A stretch of 64,000 nt of DNA from Trissonchulus latispiculum (GCA_030248195.1 JASAND010018443.1:62001-126000), one strand, 5' to 3'. Shown: positions 24,079 to 36,281, counted from the first letter of the stretch. Numbers and translations are program-made. The notes: generated from the letters alone by a model not told the origin.

Positions 24079-24150
24079 GCCCGGGTGGCTCAATCGGTAG
24101 AGCGTTGGCCTAGACAGCCAAAGGTTGTGGGTTCGATCCCCACCTCGGGC
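24079..24150 (+). tRNA. tRNA-like copy 3, AGA anticodon
   Basis: Identical to copy 2 except that the anticodon stem is TTGGC/GCCAA, which restores a Watson-Crick pair. A and B boxes and the TTTTT terminator are intact. Confidence 0.7.
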
Positions 24151-24340
24151 CCGAATTTTTCGGGTCGGAGGTGCTGTAGTGACAATCTTAGTTTCGTTTG
24201 TTCTTTCATTTGTCTTGCCCATTACGGTTTGAAACGGTCGAGGTTTGCTCCCATCAGACTGTGTGGGCTGGCGCGAAAGCGTCTTCTAAAATGTCACTAC
24301 AGTTTGGGAACGAATTCCAACTTAAGCTTGGTTCGATTGT

Positions 24341-24412
24341 GCCCGGGTGGCTCAATCGGTAGAGCGTTGGCCTAGACAGCCAAAGGTTGTGGGTTCGATC
24401 CCCACCTCGGGC
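24341..24412 (+). tRNA. tRNA-like copy 4, AGA anticodon
   Basis: Identical to copy 3. It is the last unit: its downstream spacer stops after about 60 bases at 24475, where unique sequence begins. Confidence 0.7.
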
Positions 24413-24475
24413 CCGAATTTTTCGGGTCGGAGGTGCTGTAGTGACAATCTTAGTTTCGTTTGTTCTTTCATTAGT

Positions 24476-25087
24476 CAGAACTTTTATGAGGCCGCATAAA
24501 TTTTACTAAGAAACCGTTTAGTTTTGCTTTATACCGCCACGAATAGTCTTTTAACCTTATTTATGAGCATGCCTTGCTTTCATAATTTGATTTATTCTCA
24601 ACTTCTTGTGAACAATTTGAAAAACTCTGTGTGCCTCGGTGTGCGATTTACTGGTTCCTCGTTAACAGGATATAGTAACAGAGAAAAGTAAAAAAGGTAG
24701 TGTTGGCTTGTAAATATAGGGACGCTAAAAACCCTTTTTCCTGTAGTTCAAGACTACTATTTCTTCTACTAGCTTTGCGGATGTTAACAGCAAGATAATC
24801 ACTAGTTTTGTGTAAACTATGTCAAGTAATATTACTAGTAAATTAATCATAATAATAATAATATTAATAGTAAATATTACTATGCATTCTGTACAGTCTG
24901 GTGCCGGGAAGTCTGTGACAACTTCGATCGTTCGATCAGATTCGTCTCGTTTGACTGCAGGCTATTTGCTTGACGTAAGGTCACCTCTCCGCAATTCATC
25001 CTTAACTAATTCTTAAATGCGCACTGCATTAATTAACAGGTTTAGGTAGCCCACACAGACAGCTCGTGGTCCCAATCAAACTAAACC
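24476..25087. other. Non-coding stretch
   Basis: AT-rich with a short ATA repeat at 24848-24870. A 65-codon frame with a hydrophobic start at 24819 owes its Ile run to that repeat and is not called. Confidence 0.4.
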
Positions 25088-26422
25088 TAAAGTCTGACCA
25101 AAAAATGTAGAAAGCGAAATTGTTTTCTTTATATCTCAAAAACGCTTCAAGATAACTACCACAAAGTATATATTTTCTGAACCGGACTGATGAGATCTTT
25201 CTTTTCGTCAAAAATGTTTTTTGAAATTTCCCGTGCGATTTCAAAGGGCGCCGTTTTTATATGTACAGAAGGATTGGTACATGGTACTGCCGCGATTTTT
25301 TCGCGAAAATTTTCCCCTTGTATGAAAGTGCTACACACCAAATTTCAACTTTTTTGGCTAAAAATTGTGTGAGTTATTCAATTTTTTAGATTTTCAAAAT
25401 CCTTTGATCTTTGCCGCTTTTTCGACTTTGACTGGCTATTACTCGTGACTCGCTCAACGGAAAATTTTTTCGATTAGATTTTCAGGACCGCCTAGGCGTC
25501 CGCTTTCACCTGATATATGTGAGATTTCACATTTTGAAAGTAGATTTTTTCGAAAAATACCACTTTTTGACCCAAAATTTCGACATAGCGAGTCTAGCAA
25601 AAGTGAGTAAAAATTACATAATCATAAAGTTCAATCTAAGCTGAATCCAACAATCTAAAGTTTTTGTGGCCACGACTTATATTTCTTCCGCAATGAATTT
25701 TTAAACAATTTCTCTTTTTCAGCTGGTTTTTGCTAGTTTACACTGGTTCACGCAAATCAAGGCGGCAACAGCAAAAGCCAAAAACCAGCTGAAAAGGGAA
25801 ATTGTTTAAAAATTCATTGCGGACGCAATAGAAGTCGTAGCCACAAAAACTTTATATCGTTGGATTCAGCTTAGATTGAACGCTATGATTATGTAATTTT
25901 TACTAACTTTTGCTAGACTCGCTATGTCGAAATTTTGGGTCAAAAAGTGGTATTTTTCGAAAAAATTGACTTTCAAAATGTGAAATCTCACATATATTAG
26001 GTGAATGCGGACGCCTAGGCGGTCCTGAAAATCTGATCGAAAAATTTTTCCGTTGAGCGAGTCACGAGTAATAGCCAGTCAAAGTCGAAAAAGCGGCAAA
26101 GATCAAAGGATTTTGAAAATCTAAAAAATTGAATAACTCACGCAATTTTTAGCCAAAAAAGTTGAAATTTGGTGTGTAGCACTTTCATACAAGGCGAAAC
26201 TTTTCCTGAAAAAATCGCGGCAGTACCATGTACCAATCCTTCTGTACATATAAAAGCGGCGCCCTTTGAAATCGCACGGGAAATTTCAAAAAAAATTTTT
26301 CACGAAAAGAAAGATCTCATCAGTCCGGTTCAGAAAATATATACTTTGTGGTTGCTATCTTGAAGCGTTTTTGAGATATAAAGAAAACAATTTCGCTTTC
26401 TACATTTTTTGGTCAGACTTTA
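25088..26422. mobile_element. 1.3-kb palindromic (foldback) element
   Basis: The left end TAAAGTCTGACC and right end GGTCAGACTTTA start arms of about 640 bp that are complementary almost throughout. They meet at TTTTTCAGCTGGTTTTTG and CAAAAACCAGCTGAAAA-like sequences near 25720 and 25785, around a short loop. The mirrored open frames at 25156-25341 and 26169-26363 are the same arm read twice. No transposase is encoded. Confidence 0.9.
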
Positions 26423-26866
26423 GTAAAAGTTGAGAACTGGTCGTAACAATATTTGTTGCTGCATTAAATATTTTCTGAACAGTGTGAGTTAAACGTGCTT
26501 GTGTCCAGGTGTGTGTATGCTCAATAAACGTGCGCGTCTCCAGGTGTGTGTGTATGCACAATACTGTCGAAAACCAAAACTTGACATCTTAGGGGCAATC
26601 TTAAAGCTACGTGCCGAAACAGAAGTCTGAGCTTGTCCCAGTCAGATAGCCTCTGATAGCTTGAAATATCCAACAATAAAATACGAACAACGCCAAAATG
26701 CTATTTTGTTGCAGCCGAAATGTTACATAAACACTAATTCCTTCAACCTCCTACAATCGCTTACCAGCAAACTGGCCATTGCAATTAGACGTTTGGGTAA
26801 AATTGTGCAACGGCAACTTTTCCTACAGAGATTTTAAGCATTCGTCTATAACACTATAACGTTACT

Positions 26867-27374
26867 TTATCTAGTTTTATTATTTTCTTCAAACGCTGTC
26901 ATGTATTCGAGAAAACGACACACAAAAAATCTGACAGCACCGGTCTGCGAAATACATAAATTTGTTATCAAATGAGGAAATGGAAACTGAAAAGCGATAA
27001 AGTCAACAAGATAAGTACGCACCAGGAAATCTGTTAACGTTAGATTAGATTTAATCTTTTCCATATAAAATCGTTTTTCTGCACCACTGCTGGTATGCTT
27101 CGTAATTTCAGTCAAATAAGGCTCCGTGTGACTTGGACCCCAGGATTTCATAACTATTTCGTAGGGCCAGCCTTGTGTAAGGAAGGACTTCCGGAGTAAC
27201 GCTTTGAATTCGTCGGTATTTTCATATCTGAACATCGTAGTGAAACTTTGCAATCGATGCTCAAAATCACAAAACCAATACTGTGGATAAAAGTGATCCC
27301 AATGAAAAAAGTTGTACTGAAGTCCATTCTGGCTTACCATGGACAGTGCCCAGAAATTTGACTCAATGAAGCAA
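26867..27374 (-). CDS. Carbohydrate sulfotransferase-like, C-terminal exon (paralogue)
   Basis: The terminal exon follows TTTTTAG. The translation begins CFIESNFWALS, continues through FYPQYWFCDF and a helical region, and ends VDFIAFQFPFP plus a tail of about 30 residues before TAG. The Cys-rich start and the WFCDF block are hallmarks of the nematode sulfotransferase family. Its first residues overlap the Cys-rich end of the exon at 0.66-0.88 kb, and it lies upstream of that gene on the same strand, so it is a separate paralogue. No 5' exons were recognised in the next few kb. It may be a fragment or have distant exons. Confidence 0.7.
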
Positions 27375-28562
27375 CTAAAAATAACGTTTTAAACAAAGTA
27401 AAATCAGTTTCGTCTGTTGCACATTTTATAAATATACATTGTACATAAACTCCTACATTGCGTTTACAGTCAATGTTCAAAGAGTGAACAGCATATATGG
27501 AACATCTCCATCTACTTTCTAGCGATTATAAATTTTTCTTTTTTGTACTAACTTTGATTTACGTTTTTGTATTTTTTGGTACTGCATTTGGACTAAGGCT
27601 TTGCTGAATTGCTTCTTAGCAAGCGTTTTTTAATTTCCAAGAGTTATAGAGTTCTCCTGTAACCTTTACGTTTCAATAGATAAATTTGGCATTTTATTTC
27701 TCTCTAATTTTCAGCAAACGGACTTTACCTTTTCAAACCTTTTCTAATAATTTAGGCAAAACAATCTAAACTTAGAAACCATTTTGATGATTTCCGCTTT
27801 TAGCAATATAAAAGGCAGTCCCTTTTGCTCTAAGGAGAAGTTGCTACATCGTGTGTTGTGTCGTTGTGTCGTTGTGACGTTGTGTCGCCAATGCTACATT
27901 GCTCTTAAATGGTATTGCTTGGTTGGTTAAATAAAATGAATGAATGAATGAAAATAAATTGATAAATTCGAATCCGGAATTCTTATTTAGGATTAGCATA
28001 CGTCAATAGCTCAACAGCGGAATATTGCCCTTTTAGGGGCATACTTGTTGTATTAATTCGAATTATTACTACAATAAGGATCGGAATTATTAAATCCAAT
28101 TTTACCATCTCACTTACTATTTTTGTCTTGTGTCTAGTCTAGCAGTGAAATGGTGAATAAACCATGGAAAACTTTCGTGTTTTACACATAGCTTTTATCG
28201 TTGTTTTTAGGTGTTGAAAAACCTCGTTTTGGTTTTCCTCCGATAATTCGCGTAACTACCACAGAAAAGGTTTAATTCCAAACTTTTCGCGTTGCGGTGA
28301 GTTCTTCAGTTGAAACATTTGTTCCTTCGGCGCGTTCGCTATTTCATTTACGTCAAAACGTTTGCACCGATGGCGCATCTTCCGCTAAATTTTTTTCGAA
28401 AATGTTGGGTTTTAAATTTACTTCGTTCAAAACATTTGGCGCCTTCGGCGCGTTCTCCATTAGCTTTTAAGAGTAAAGCAAAATTGCAGCCGAGCTTAAA
28501 CAATACGCAGTTAACAACAAAAATATGCAGAAAAATAGACAATCGAAATATTCTGCAGTAAT
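27375..28562. other. Non-coding stretch upstream of the sulfotransferase exon
   Basis: Contains a GTTGTGTC-type short repeat (27852-27890) and a repeated word CnTTCGGCGCGTTC at 28325 and 28443. No upstream sulfotransferase exon is recognised. Confidence 0.4.
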
Positions 28563-28565
28563 TTA

Positions 28566-28940
28566 GGAACGTCGTCCAAATTAGGACGGGAATTTCAACG
28601 GGACCCCGTTGAAAGAACCCCGCTGAACACGGGATTTCTGATGATGGGTTAGTTTTTATGATGCTTAAAATTTTTCCCGTCAGTTAGTACAAAGGTTTTC
28701 TTGCTGAGCCAAGTTTTTCTGACTGTCTAACGTGTTGACTGTATAAGTAAGCATACGTGCTTCGGTTTGCAACTGAGCCTTACTTGAAAGCTGCCACAAA
28801 AGATGAATGTTTTTTGAAAACAATAAAAACAAGAAACCCCGTCAGATAACGGGGTTAAAACGTGATTTCAACGGGGTATTTTAGCAAATTTTCCTGCAGG
28901 GGTTTAAACGGGATCCCATTACCACTTTGGACGACGTTCC
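28566..28940. mobile_element. PIF/Harbinger-type MITE
   Basis: The ends GGAACGTCGTCCAAA and TTTGGACGACGTTCC are exact inverted repeats, flanked on both sides by TTA (28563-28565 and 28941-28943), the 3-bp target of Harbinger elements. Subterminal AACGGG/CCCGTT repeats occur in both halves. At 375 bp there is no coding capacity. Confidence 0.85.
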
Positions 28941-29309
28941 TTAGGAGTGCTCCAAATTAATTTCTTGATGCGATTTACGGAAGCTTGGGCTCTGGCATCT
29001 TCTGGAGGGCGGCTGTCCCCATGTCCCTCGTTATTTGCTCCATTCTACATCAGCGGTTCCGTCTGCAGTTGCGTACATATACTTTGCTTACGCTCTGACT
29101 ATGTACTCGTGCTTAAAATGGAAGAAAACGAGAACCATCATGGAAAGACGATTTCTACGTTCATTTTTGCGGCATACCCCTTTACAAATCCTGGATTGAG
29201 CCCTGCATATATGTCCGAAATCCAAGAGCATTTCTAAAACCTTGCTCCAATGAGTTCTACAAATGGTCGGGTAAGGTATTCGTAAAATTCCCTTTAAATT
29301 ATATTGCAC

Positions 29310-29960
29310 CTTAAGGTGGTGGTATCCGTTTGTGCAGTGCTTTTGTGGTGATTTTTTAAAACGCTATAACTTTCGCAATTCTGGGAGTTGGAAAGAGCTT
29401 TATACATCGTTTTAAGGTTTATTATCTGTACATTCACATAAGCTTACGAAACTGGCAAAATTAGCAAAAATTTGCAGAAATTTTCTGACATGATGACATC
29501 TAACAGGATGAATACAGACAAAAAATTTTTGAAGATCGATTTCTCAAAACTGAAGAATTAGCCAAAAGTTCTTTTTGTGCCATGATATGAAGGACATATG
29601 AGCCGATGGCCTTTTTTTGGGTTTGGCTCAACTTAGTCTTGGTCTTAACGTTCGAGAAAATCGGCCAAATGCACAGTAACACGAAATTTCGCAACTTTGC
29701 ATTGAGTTTTCTTGCTACTCGGTACGTTTTAGCCCAAACCAAGAAAAACGTCCCTCCGCAGAAGGGCGAACTTCGATTCTGCTAAAAATTTTCGGAATCC
29801 GTGGAGTAGTTTTTGAGAAATCGATGTTCGCAACAAAATAATCGCAGTTTTGCCAAAATGGTTTTTCAGCTATATCTCTAGCTTAAAGCAATAAACTCAG
29901 GCTAATAGGCATTCATAAGATGAGCAGTTGGACTCTGCATGGATTGAGTATAAATAAGCC
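29310..29960. repeat. Dispersed repeat, copy 1
   Basis: Aligns in direct orientation with 32590-33200. Shared words include TAAGGTGGTnGTATC, GTGATTTTTTAAAA, GTACATTCACAT and GGTTTGGCTCAAC-type blocks in the same order, diverged by perhaps a quarter. Frames inside are not conserved. Confidence 0.7.
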
Positions 29961-30179
29961 AACTTTGCCCTTAACTTGTGGCAGTAATTTTGAAAAAACT
30001 GATTTCCTGGAAAATGGCCATTTTTTGACACTAAAAACAGTTTTTTGCTTATACAGACTTAACCACTTGAGATAGCTCAAAGGTTGTAAAAGCAAAAATG
30101 TTCATTTTCCTGTCCTCTTTCCAGCCATAACAACTAATTCCGCGTCTTGTCTACGTACTGAGAGCCTAAGGCCAAAAAC

Positions 30180-31030
30180 CAAAACTTTCGTATCTTTTGG
30201 CCTAAGAAAGTTCCAAGGGACCTACACTAAGCATTGAAATTTCGGATGATTGCGTCCGGGAATAAGAAAGTTACAGTCATTCAAAATTTCCAATTCCTAT
30301 TGAAAATGGTCAAAAATCATAACTTTAGATTTTTCGTTTCTGACAACGATAACTTACTCAAATAAAAACCGTTTGAAAGGTTGTATAGCTCATGCTCGGG
30401 CAAAGTGCAATATCTAAAACTTGTCGAAAAGTTTTTTCAAAATTCGGTTTCTAATGTTTGTAGCAATCATTTCTGTGAGACAACCCCACAAACACAGAAT
30501 TTAAAAATTCACGAACATACTGTTTTTGACCGATAACATTAAATAGCTGCAAAATGGACGCTTGTATCAAGAAAAAAGTTTTTAGAATTGAAAAAGCTAT
30601 CGATTGATGTAGATGCATATTTGTAAAGTTCGAAACTATTCAAAAAATGTCAATTTTGACATAATTTTTTAAGTAGATGCATATTTGTAAAGTTTGAAAT
30701 ATTTCGAAAAATGTCAATTTTTACTTATTTTTGGAGTTGTATCACGGAAACGATTACTGCAAAAGTTAGAAATCGAATTTCGAAAAACCTCTTCGACAAG
30801 TTTTAGATATTGCATTGAGCTACAAAATGAGCTATAGAACATATCAAGCGGGTTTGATTTGTGTAAAGTTATCGTTGTCAAAAGCGAAAAACCTAAAGTT
30901 CCGATTTTAGGGCATTTTCAATAGGAAATGGAAATTTTGAATTGCTACAACTTTTCTATTCCTGGACGAAATCATAAATCATCCCAAATTTCAATGGATT
31001 GTGTAGTTTCCTAGGGACTATCAATGAGCA
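30180..31030. repeat. Foldback inverted repeat, about 300-bp arms
   Basis: The arm at 30190-30490 (ATTTCGGATGATT, AACGATAACTTAC, AATATCTAAAACTTGTCGAA) returns as complement in the reverse order at 30725-31025, with many mismatches, around about 230 bp that hold two direct copies of AGATGCATATTTGTAAAGTT. Probably an old palindromic transposon. Confidence 0.75.
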
Positions 31031-31384
31031 CAATTTGAGCCAAATCATTGAGGGTCGAATTTTCGTTCCAAGTAGCCCCCCTTAATTCTAAAAAACAGAC
31101 GTGAAAAGCTTTTGGACTTTTAATTTTCCAGAACAATCCAGCTTTTAGCTAAAGGATCCTTCCCCCGACCCCTGCTTCCCTTTATTAGATTGCCGCTTTT
31201 TCACAAAAGGCAACCCTTTAAGTTAGGTATGTCCGTTCTTTATTATTATCCGGATTTTTGCCCCCCCCTCTGAGCTGGGGGTGACCTAAGATGCTCCCGG
31301 AAGTGCGGGCAGTTCAGTACTTCCCGCATTCCGGGAGTGGCGAATCCCGGAATTTTTTTAGAATGGTAAGGGGGGACCAAGAGA

Positions 31385-32100
31385 AACGTAAAAATTTTTG
31401 ACTCTGATTTCGCTTAAAAGTTGGTCATACCCAATTCGATGACGCTGATTTCGAAACTGGAATTGAAATTTCGGGAAAAATTACGGATTTCGAGATATTG
31501 GAGCAGAAAGATTCCGGATTTTGATAAAATTTGCCGAACGTGGTCGATAGGGGACCCAAATGAAAGAGCTCCTCGTGCTGAGCAATTTTCCCTCTTGCGA
31601 CATCTTCCGGAATGCGTTTAGTGAAAGTTACGGCCGAAAACCTGGAAATCCGGGAATTTACGAAAACCCGGATTTTGGACCCAAAATTTTTTGTCTCCGA
31701 TTTCGCTCACAAGTTTGCAATAGGCTAATTCGATGGCGCGGATTTCGAAACTGTAATTGAAATTTCAGGTGAATTTACGGATTTCGAGATATTGGACCCG
31801 GAAAATTCCGGATTTTGAAAAACTTTGCCGGAAGTGATTGATATTTGACTCAAATAAAAGAGCTCGTCGCGCTGAGCAATTTTCCTCCTTGCGAAAGTCA
31901 CGGCCGAAAAACTGAAAATCCGGGAATTCACAAAAACCAGGATTTTGGAAAAAACGTTTTGCCTCCGATTTTGCTCAAAACCTGGCCATACACTAATTCG
32001 ACTCCGCTGATTGCGAAACTGATATCGAAATTTCCAGACCACGTTACGTAACTTTACGGATTTCGTGGTATTCCACAGGGAAAATTGAGTTATCTTGTTT
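31385..32100. repeat. Tandem repeat of about 290 bp, 2.4 copies
   Basis: Each unit has GATTTCGAAACTG, TACGGATTTCGAGATATTGG, AGAGCTC followed by GCTGAGCAATTTTCC, and ACGGCCGAAAA. Copies start at about 31391, 31683 and 31965, and the last is partial. Confidence 0.85.
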
Positions 32101-32589
32101 ATAAGAGGAAAAATGCAGCGGCAACCCGTTCATGCCAATTTGCTTGTTTCATTTTTATCTTGGCGCTGTGCTGCCATATGATTGTTTGCTTTTTCTGTTT
32201 TTACTACAGTCTTTTTGATGTTTCCAAGCTCCTTTTTATTATATCTTTTTTAAAATGATTTTTGCCAAATCATAAAGCGGCACAGCTGTCGATCACTAGT
32301 AGTTTGGCTAAAATATCAATTTTCTGACTTTGTGTCTTATTCAAGGATTTGTCTTTGTTGTACAAAATTTTGTCAGCTCCTGGAGGACTCCGTCAGACCC
32401 CTGCGGCTTTCAGATCTGGTTATGTTGTTGTTGTTGTTGGTTATAATTAGTTAGTGTTGCTTCATCCTTCGAAAACTGTTTGTAACTTGATTAATACGAG
32501 TTAAGGGGGTCCACCATAAAAAAATTGTAAGTGATGGATTTTGCAAATTTTCATGCATAAGTAAGCCACAAACGTTGTACATGCCAAGT

Positions 32590-33200
32590 TTAAGGTGGTA
32601 GTATCGTTTTATGCGGTGGTTTTGTGTTGATTTTTTAAAAGCTGTTATTTTTGTAATTTTGCGAGTTGTAAGAGTTGTATACGTCGTTTTAAAACTTATA
32701 ATCAGTACATTCACATGAGTTAATGAAACTCGCCAAATTGAGCAAAACGCTAACGCAAATGTTTTGACATAACGGCCGAACATTATTGAAATTCTACACC
32801 AAACCATTTTTGAACATCGATTTTTCAAAACCTGAATAATCTGCCAAAAGTTCATTTTGTGCCACCATATGAAGAACATGTGGGCCGAGGATAATTTTTT
32901 GGATTTGGCTCAACAGGTTCAGAAAATGCGCCAAATGTGTGGTGACACGAAATTTTGCAACTTTGCATTGAGTTTTCTCGTAATTGGAGACCCTTTGGTC
33001 AAACAAAGGAAAATGTCCTTCCGCAATAGTGCAACCGTTTATCCTGCCAAAAATCACGCGAACCCATAGGATTGTTTTTGACAAATCGATGTTCAAAACA
33101 AAATAATAACAGTTTTGCCGAATCTCTAACTTAAATCAACGAACTCCAATTAATCGGCATTGATCAAATGTTCCATGAAACTATGTATCGATCCAGAATA
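32590..33200. repeat. Dispersed repeat, copy 2
   Basis: Direct-orientation partner of the repeat at 29310-29960. The two flank the foldback and the tandem repeat, as if these had been inserted into or trapped between copies of one element. Confidence 0.7.
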
Positions 33201-35584
33201 AATAAACTCAAATTGTCAGCAGGATGTGAAAACAGCCCGTAAGGAAACGTTGGCATTATTGGATTCAGCTCTGGAACTGGTGTGAAAAAGTTAGCGAGCT
33301 GGGTGCAGTCAAAAACATCGTAAAGTTTCCTAACTCAAATGGTGGCACAATGGACAGCTCATGTTGAACTGAAAATTTGAGGATAAATACCTATCACATT
33401 AGACACTTTCTTAGCGTAACGATGCATTTGTTGTGATTCAGATCCCCTCTCTTCTCTGCTTCTTGTGATTGATGCTTTATTGCAGTTAGCCGTCCTGAGT
33501 TGCTGTATATGCTCTGATGCCAAGAGGTGTATTTCTAACAGGCGATGGTATGCGATGCCAATCTTCATGTTGTTCTGTTTCCTAGCTTGGTCACAAATTT
33601 TGTTCATTCATTTCGCTTATTTTCACACACTGATAGCCACGTAGGCTGTTAGACAGTTGTTTTATGAATTAAACGCACATCCGTAAGATTGCTTGGCGCA
33701 GGAGAAAGACAGAAACAAATACAAAATTTAATTTATGCTGAGGATTTTGTTGGTTTAGGTGTAGTCTCGCAAGACAGCTTAAGGTTTTTGCGTTGAGCTC
33801 CACTAAGCTAACCCTACTCATTTTATCTATATTGATTCTATCCACTTATTTACTTACCATTTTTCATCTTTAGGGTTACCTGTCTCAGCCTTAGATTATC
33901 TCGCAGCAATAATCTAGTATTTAACTTTGTCTACTGTGTTCAGTTTCATGTAGGCTCTTACTTAAAATCTCCTTTGCAGCCAAAGCAGTTTGTTTTCTGC
34001 TTCATTAGACTTCTGCCATGTGGGCCGCATTTGTTGACAAATGCCGAAACAAACCGTTCAATGGGATCTCGCAATATCACCCACCGGCTCCATGATGAAT
34101 TGGTCCATATATGAGCATCCTTCCCGTCAGAATATTGTCTTAACTAAAATGAGAAATGAACGTAGTTTTAAGCTGGCGATTCCTTTTAGAGTCGTCAGTC
34201 AACTTTAACCCGTTATAACCAATTCATTGCCACTAGGCCCATTCTCTGTTATCAGAGCAAAAACTATGCTCTGCTCGCTAACGTCTCACCCCTAGCAAAT
34301 TCGACCCTGGTGATCCCCCCGGAAATCAGTACCTGTTCCAAACGGGAGTACGCTAACTCGGTCCATGTTTACGCGCTTAATCTCGTAAACACATGCAGTC
34401 TGTGCGCGAATTTTGTGCCCGATTGGAGCTTTAGCATAGCGCACAAATTACAAACACAAACATAGCGCACAAATTACTTTGATGTGATGGGTCTAATTTG
34501 CGGTGATAATTTCGTAATTTCAGTTCTTTAAAAGGAGTCTATTAAGTCCACCTCCTTAAACTTAGCCATAACTCAGAAGCTTCCTAAGATCTCCCCTTGT
34601 CTGAAAGGCTGTCTGGTTCCCAGACCTCATAGTAAACAAGCGTAGTACTACGCCCATTCATACTTTCATTCTTAGTCAATGTCCTCAAAGGCTTTTCCAC
34701 TGACCAAGAGCCAGTGTGGAAAATTGCCTTCCCAGTAGAAGTTAATGCACACCTTTTTGTGTGGCCCTGTGGTCCAGAGGGGGCTTAACTTTCTCAAGGA
34801 TAAATTAAAAGAAAAAGAAGTTTAGATGGAAATAGTTAGGTACAAAGTACTCAGGTTATGAATTTCTAATCTAGGTTTTATTGATAAATGCATAAGTAAC
34901 TGTGTGCGCATTATTTACCAACAATTACTCCCCCGTCCTCTGTCTTATGGGGATACTGTAAGACACCTAGTAAGTCACTGGGACTAAGGAGCAGCGTCCC
35001 TTGTTTCAGGCCAAAACTTCAAACCAAACTTTAGAGAAGGGGCTATTGAAATAAGGACCTGCTAGAAAAGCACAAATCAGTACAAAGGAGTAAGCTTTAA
35101 CTAAAAATCTCAACCTTTATATTAATTTTTTAATTATCCAGACGAAGTTAGACAAATTTTAAGCCCAATTTCGGGGAAATTGAGAAAGTTTGAAAAATCA
35201 AGCCAAACTTGGCCCCTTTGGTTATGTTTACGTGTTAACGGAAATTTCGCAAAGCTTCGCCAAGTTTCGGCACCCGAAATTTAAAAAAGGGCCAGTTGGA
35301 GGGTAATAATTTCTAAATCTCATTAATTTCCACCCCCCCAGCAGGCAACTGGCTCATACAGTTGACCAACGTTGAAGATGGCGAGCTTCTAGAAACTGCT
35401 AGAACTTTCTAAAAGCTTTGCCTCAAAAACATAGAGGAAGCTCTCACCAGCTTGCCTTAATGACCTGTCACCGAGCTGTCAGCAAAACTGTCAAAAGCTT
35501 AATGGATATGAGAGGGGGCAAAAACCAATGATTAAAAATATTAGGAGGTCCCTTAATTACGACCTCAAAGTTATGAGATAGTTT
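33201..35584. other. Non-coding, dispersed repeat at 34.3-34.5 kb
   Basis: 34343-34460 resembles 12376-12480. Direct repeats AGCGCACAAATTAC lie at 34438 and 34463. No gene is supported. Confidence 0.4.
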
Positions 35585-35850
35585 TGAAGCTTTAACTCCC
35601 CAGTCGGCAATTAGAAATTGCCGGCCATATCGTTCAAGCCAAAGAATAAATTCAAGAAAGAATCATTGTCTGTATTATGACCTTCCTTTTCAGCTTTAGG
35701 TCGTTTCCTAAATTTGTAGGCTTCAAAAAGTATAAGTTGTTTTCAGCCATTCTTTCCAAAAATTAGGAGTTATCTTAATACTTAATTATTAAAGCGGTTT
35801 TGAGAGGAATGGCCGGCTTCCCCATAGTTAACTGTTAACTAGAAGTGACT
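35585..35850. repeat. Dispersed repeat, inverted copy of 19.80-20.05 kb
   Basis: GGCAATTAGAAATTGCCGGCC and AATGGCCGGCTTCCCC recur as complements at 20-19.8 kb in the expected reverse order. Confidence 0.65.
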
Positions 35851-36279
35851 GTCCTTAGCAATTTGTGATGTAGTAACTTCGCAATTATAACTCACCGTGG
35901 CTTCCTAAATTTCACTCAAAATTACAATCATTCATTAATGCAAACTTTTCTATAAAATTCATCAAGTTAGAAGTGAAAGTTGTACTTGCAGAACTAACAG
36001 CTTATGATGAAGCCTTGACCCATGTATATGGTAATGCACACACAATTAGGTAGTTAGTAGAGTCAGTAGGATAGTGGTCAGTTAATGTTAATTAAGTTAG
36101 TGAGACTTGTGTGAATGGTCATGACTGTGAGTGTGAGTGTATCTAAATTTTACGTAAGCGAATCATCACATATGAATACTTAGATCAGGTTCAGAAAGTG
36201 CGATTGAGTCATTGTATTCGGGCGCATGAGGTTCCTCATGTAAATACCAACAGGTTGCGAGGTTAACCATGAATAAGCG

Positions 36280-36281
36280 GT

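Larger units (their letters stand above)
22795..24475 (+). repeat. Tandem array of a 262-bp tRNA-containing unit
   Basis: Each unit consists of a tRNA-like gene, the hairpin/terminator CCCGAATTTTTCGGG and a constant spacer (GTGACAATCTTAGTTTCG... to ...AACTTAAGCTTG). tRNA starts at 23817, 24079 and 24341 give a period of exactly 262. A further unit with a damaged tRNA starts at 22976. Array edges are at about 22795 (spacer) and 24475. The array is split at 23224-23802 by a solo LTR. Confidence 0.93.

Noticed and set aside
24819..25016. Secreted small protein with signal peptide
   Set aside because: The hydrophobic Ile run comes from an ATA repeat, and there is no other support.
25156..26363. 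Mirrored small ORFs as a duplicated gene
   Set aside because: They are the two arms of one palindrome and show no domain.
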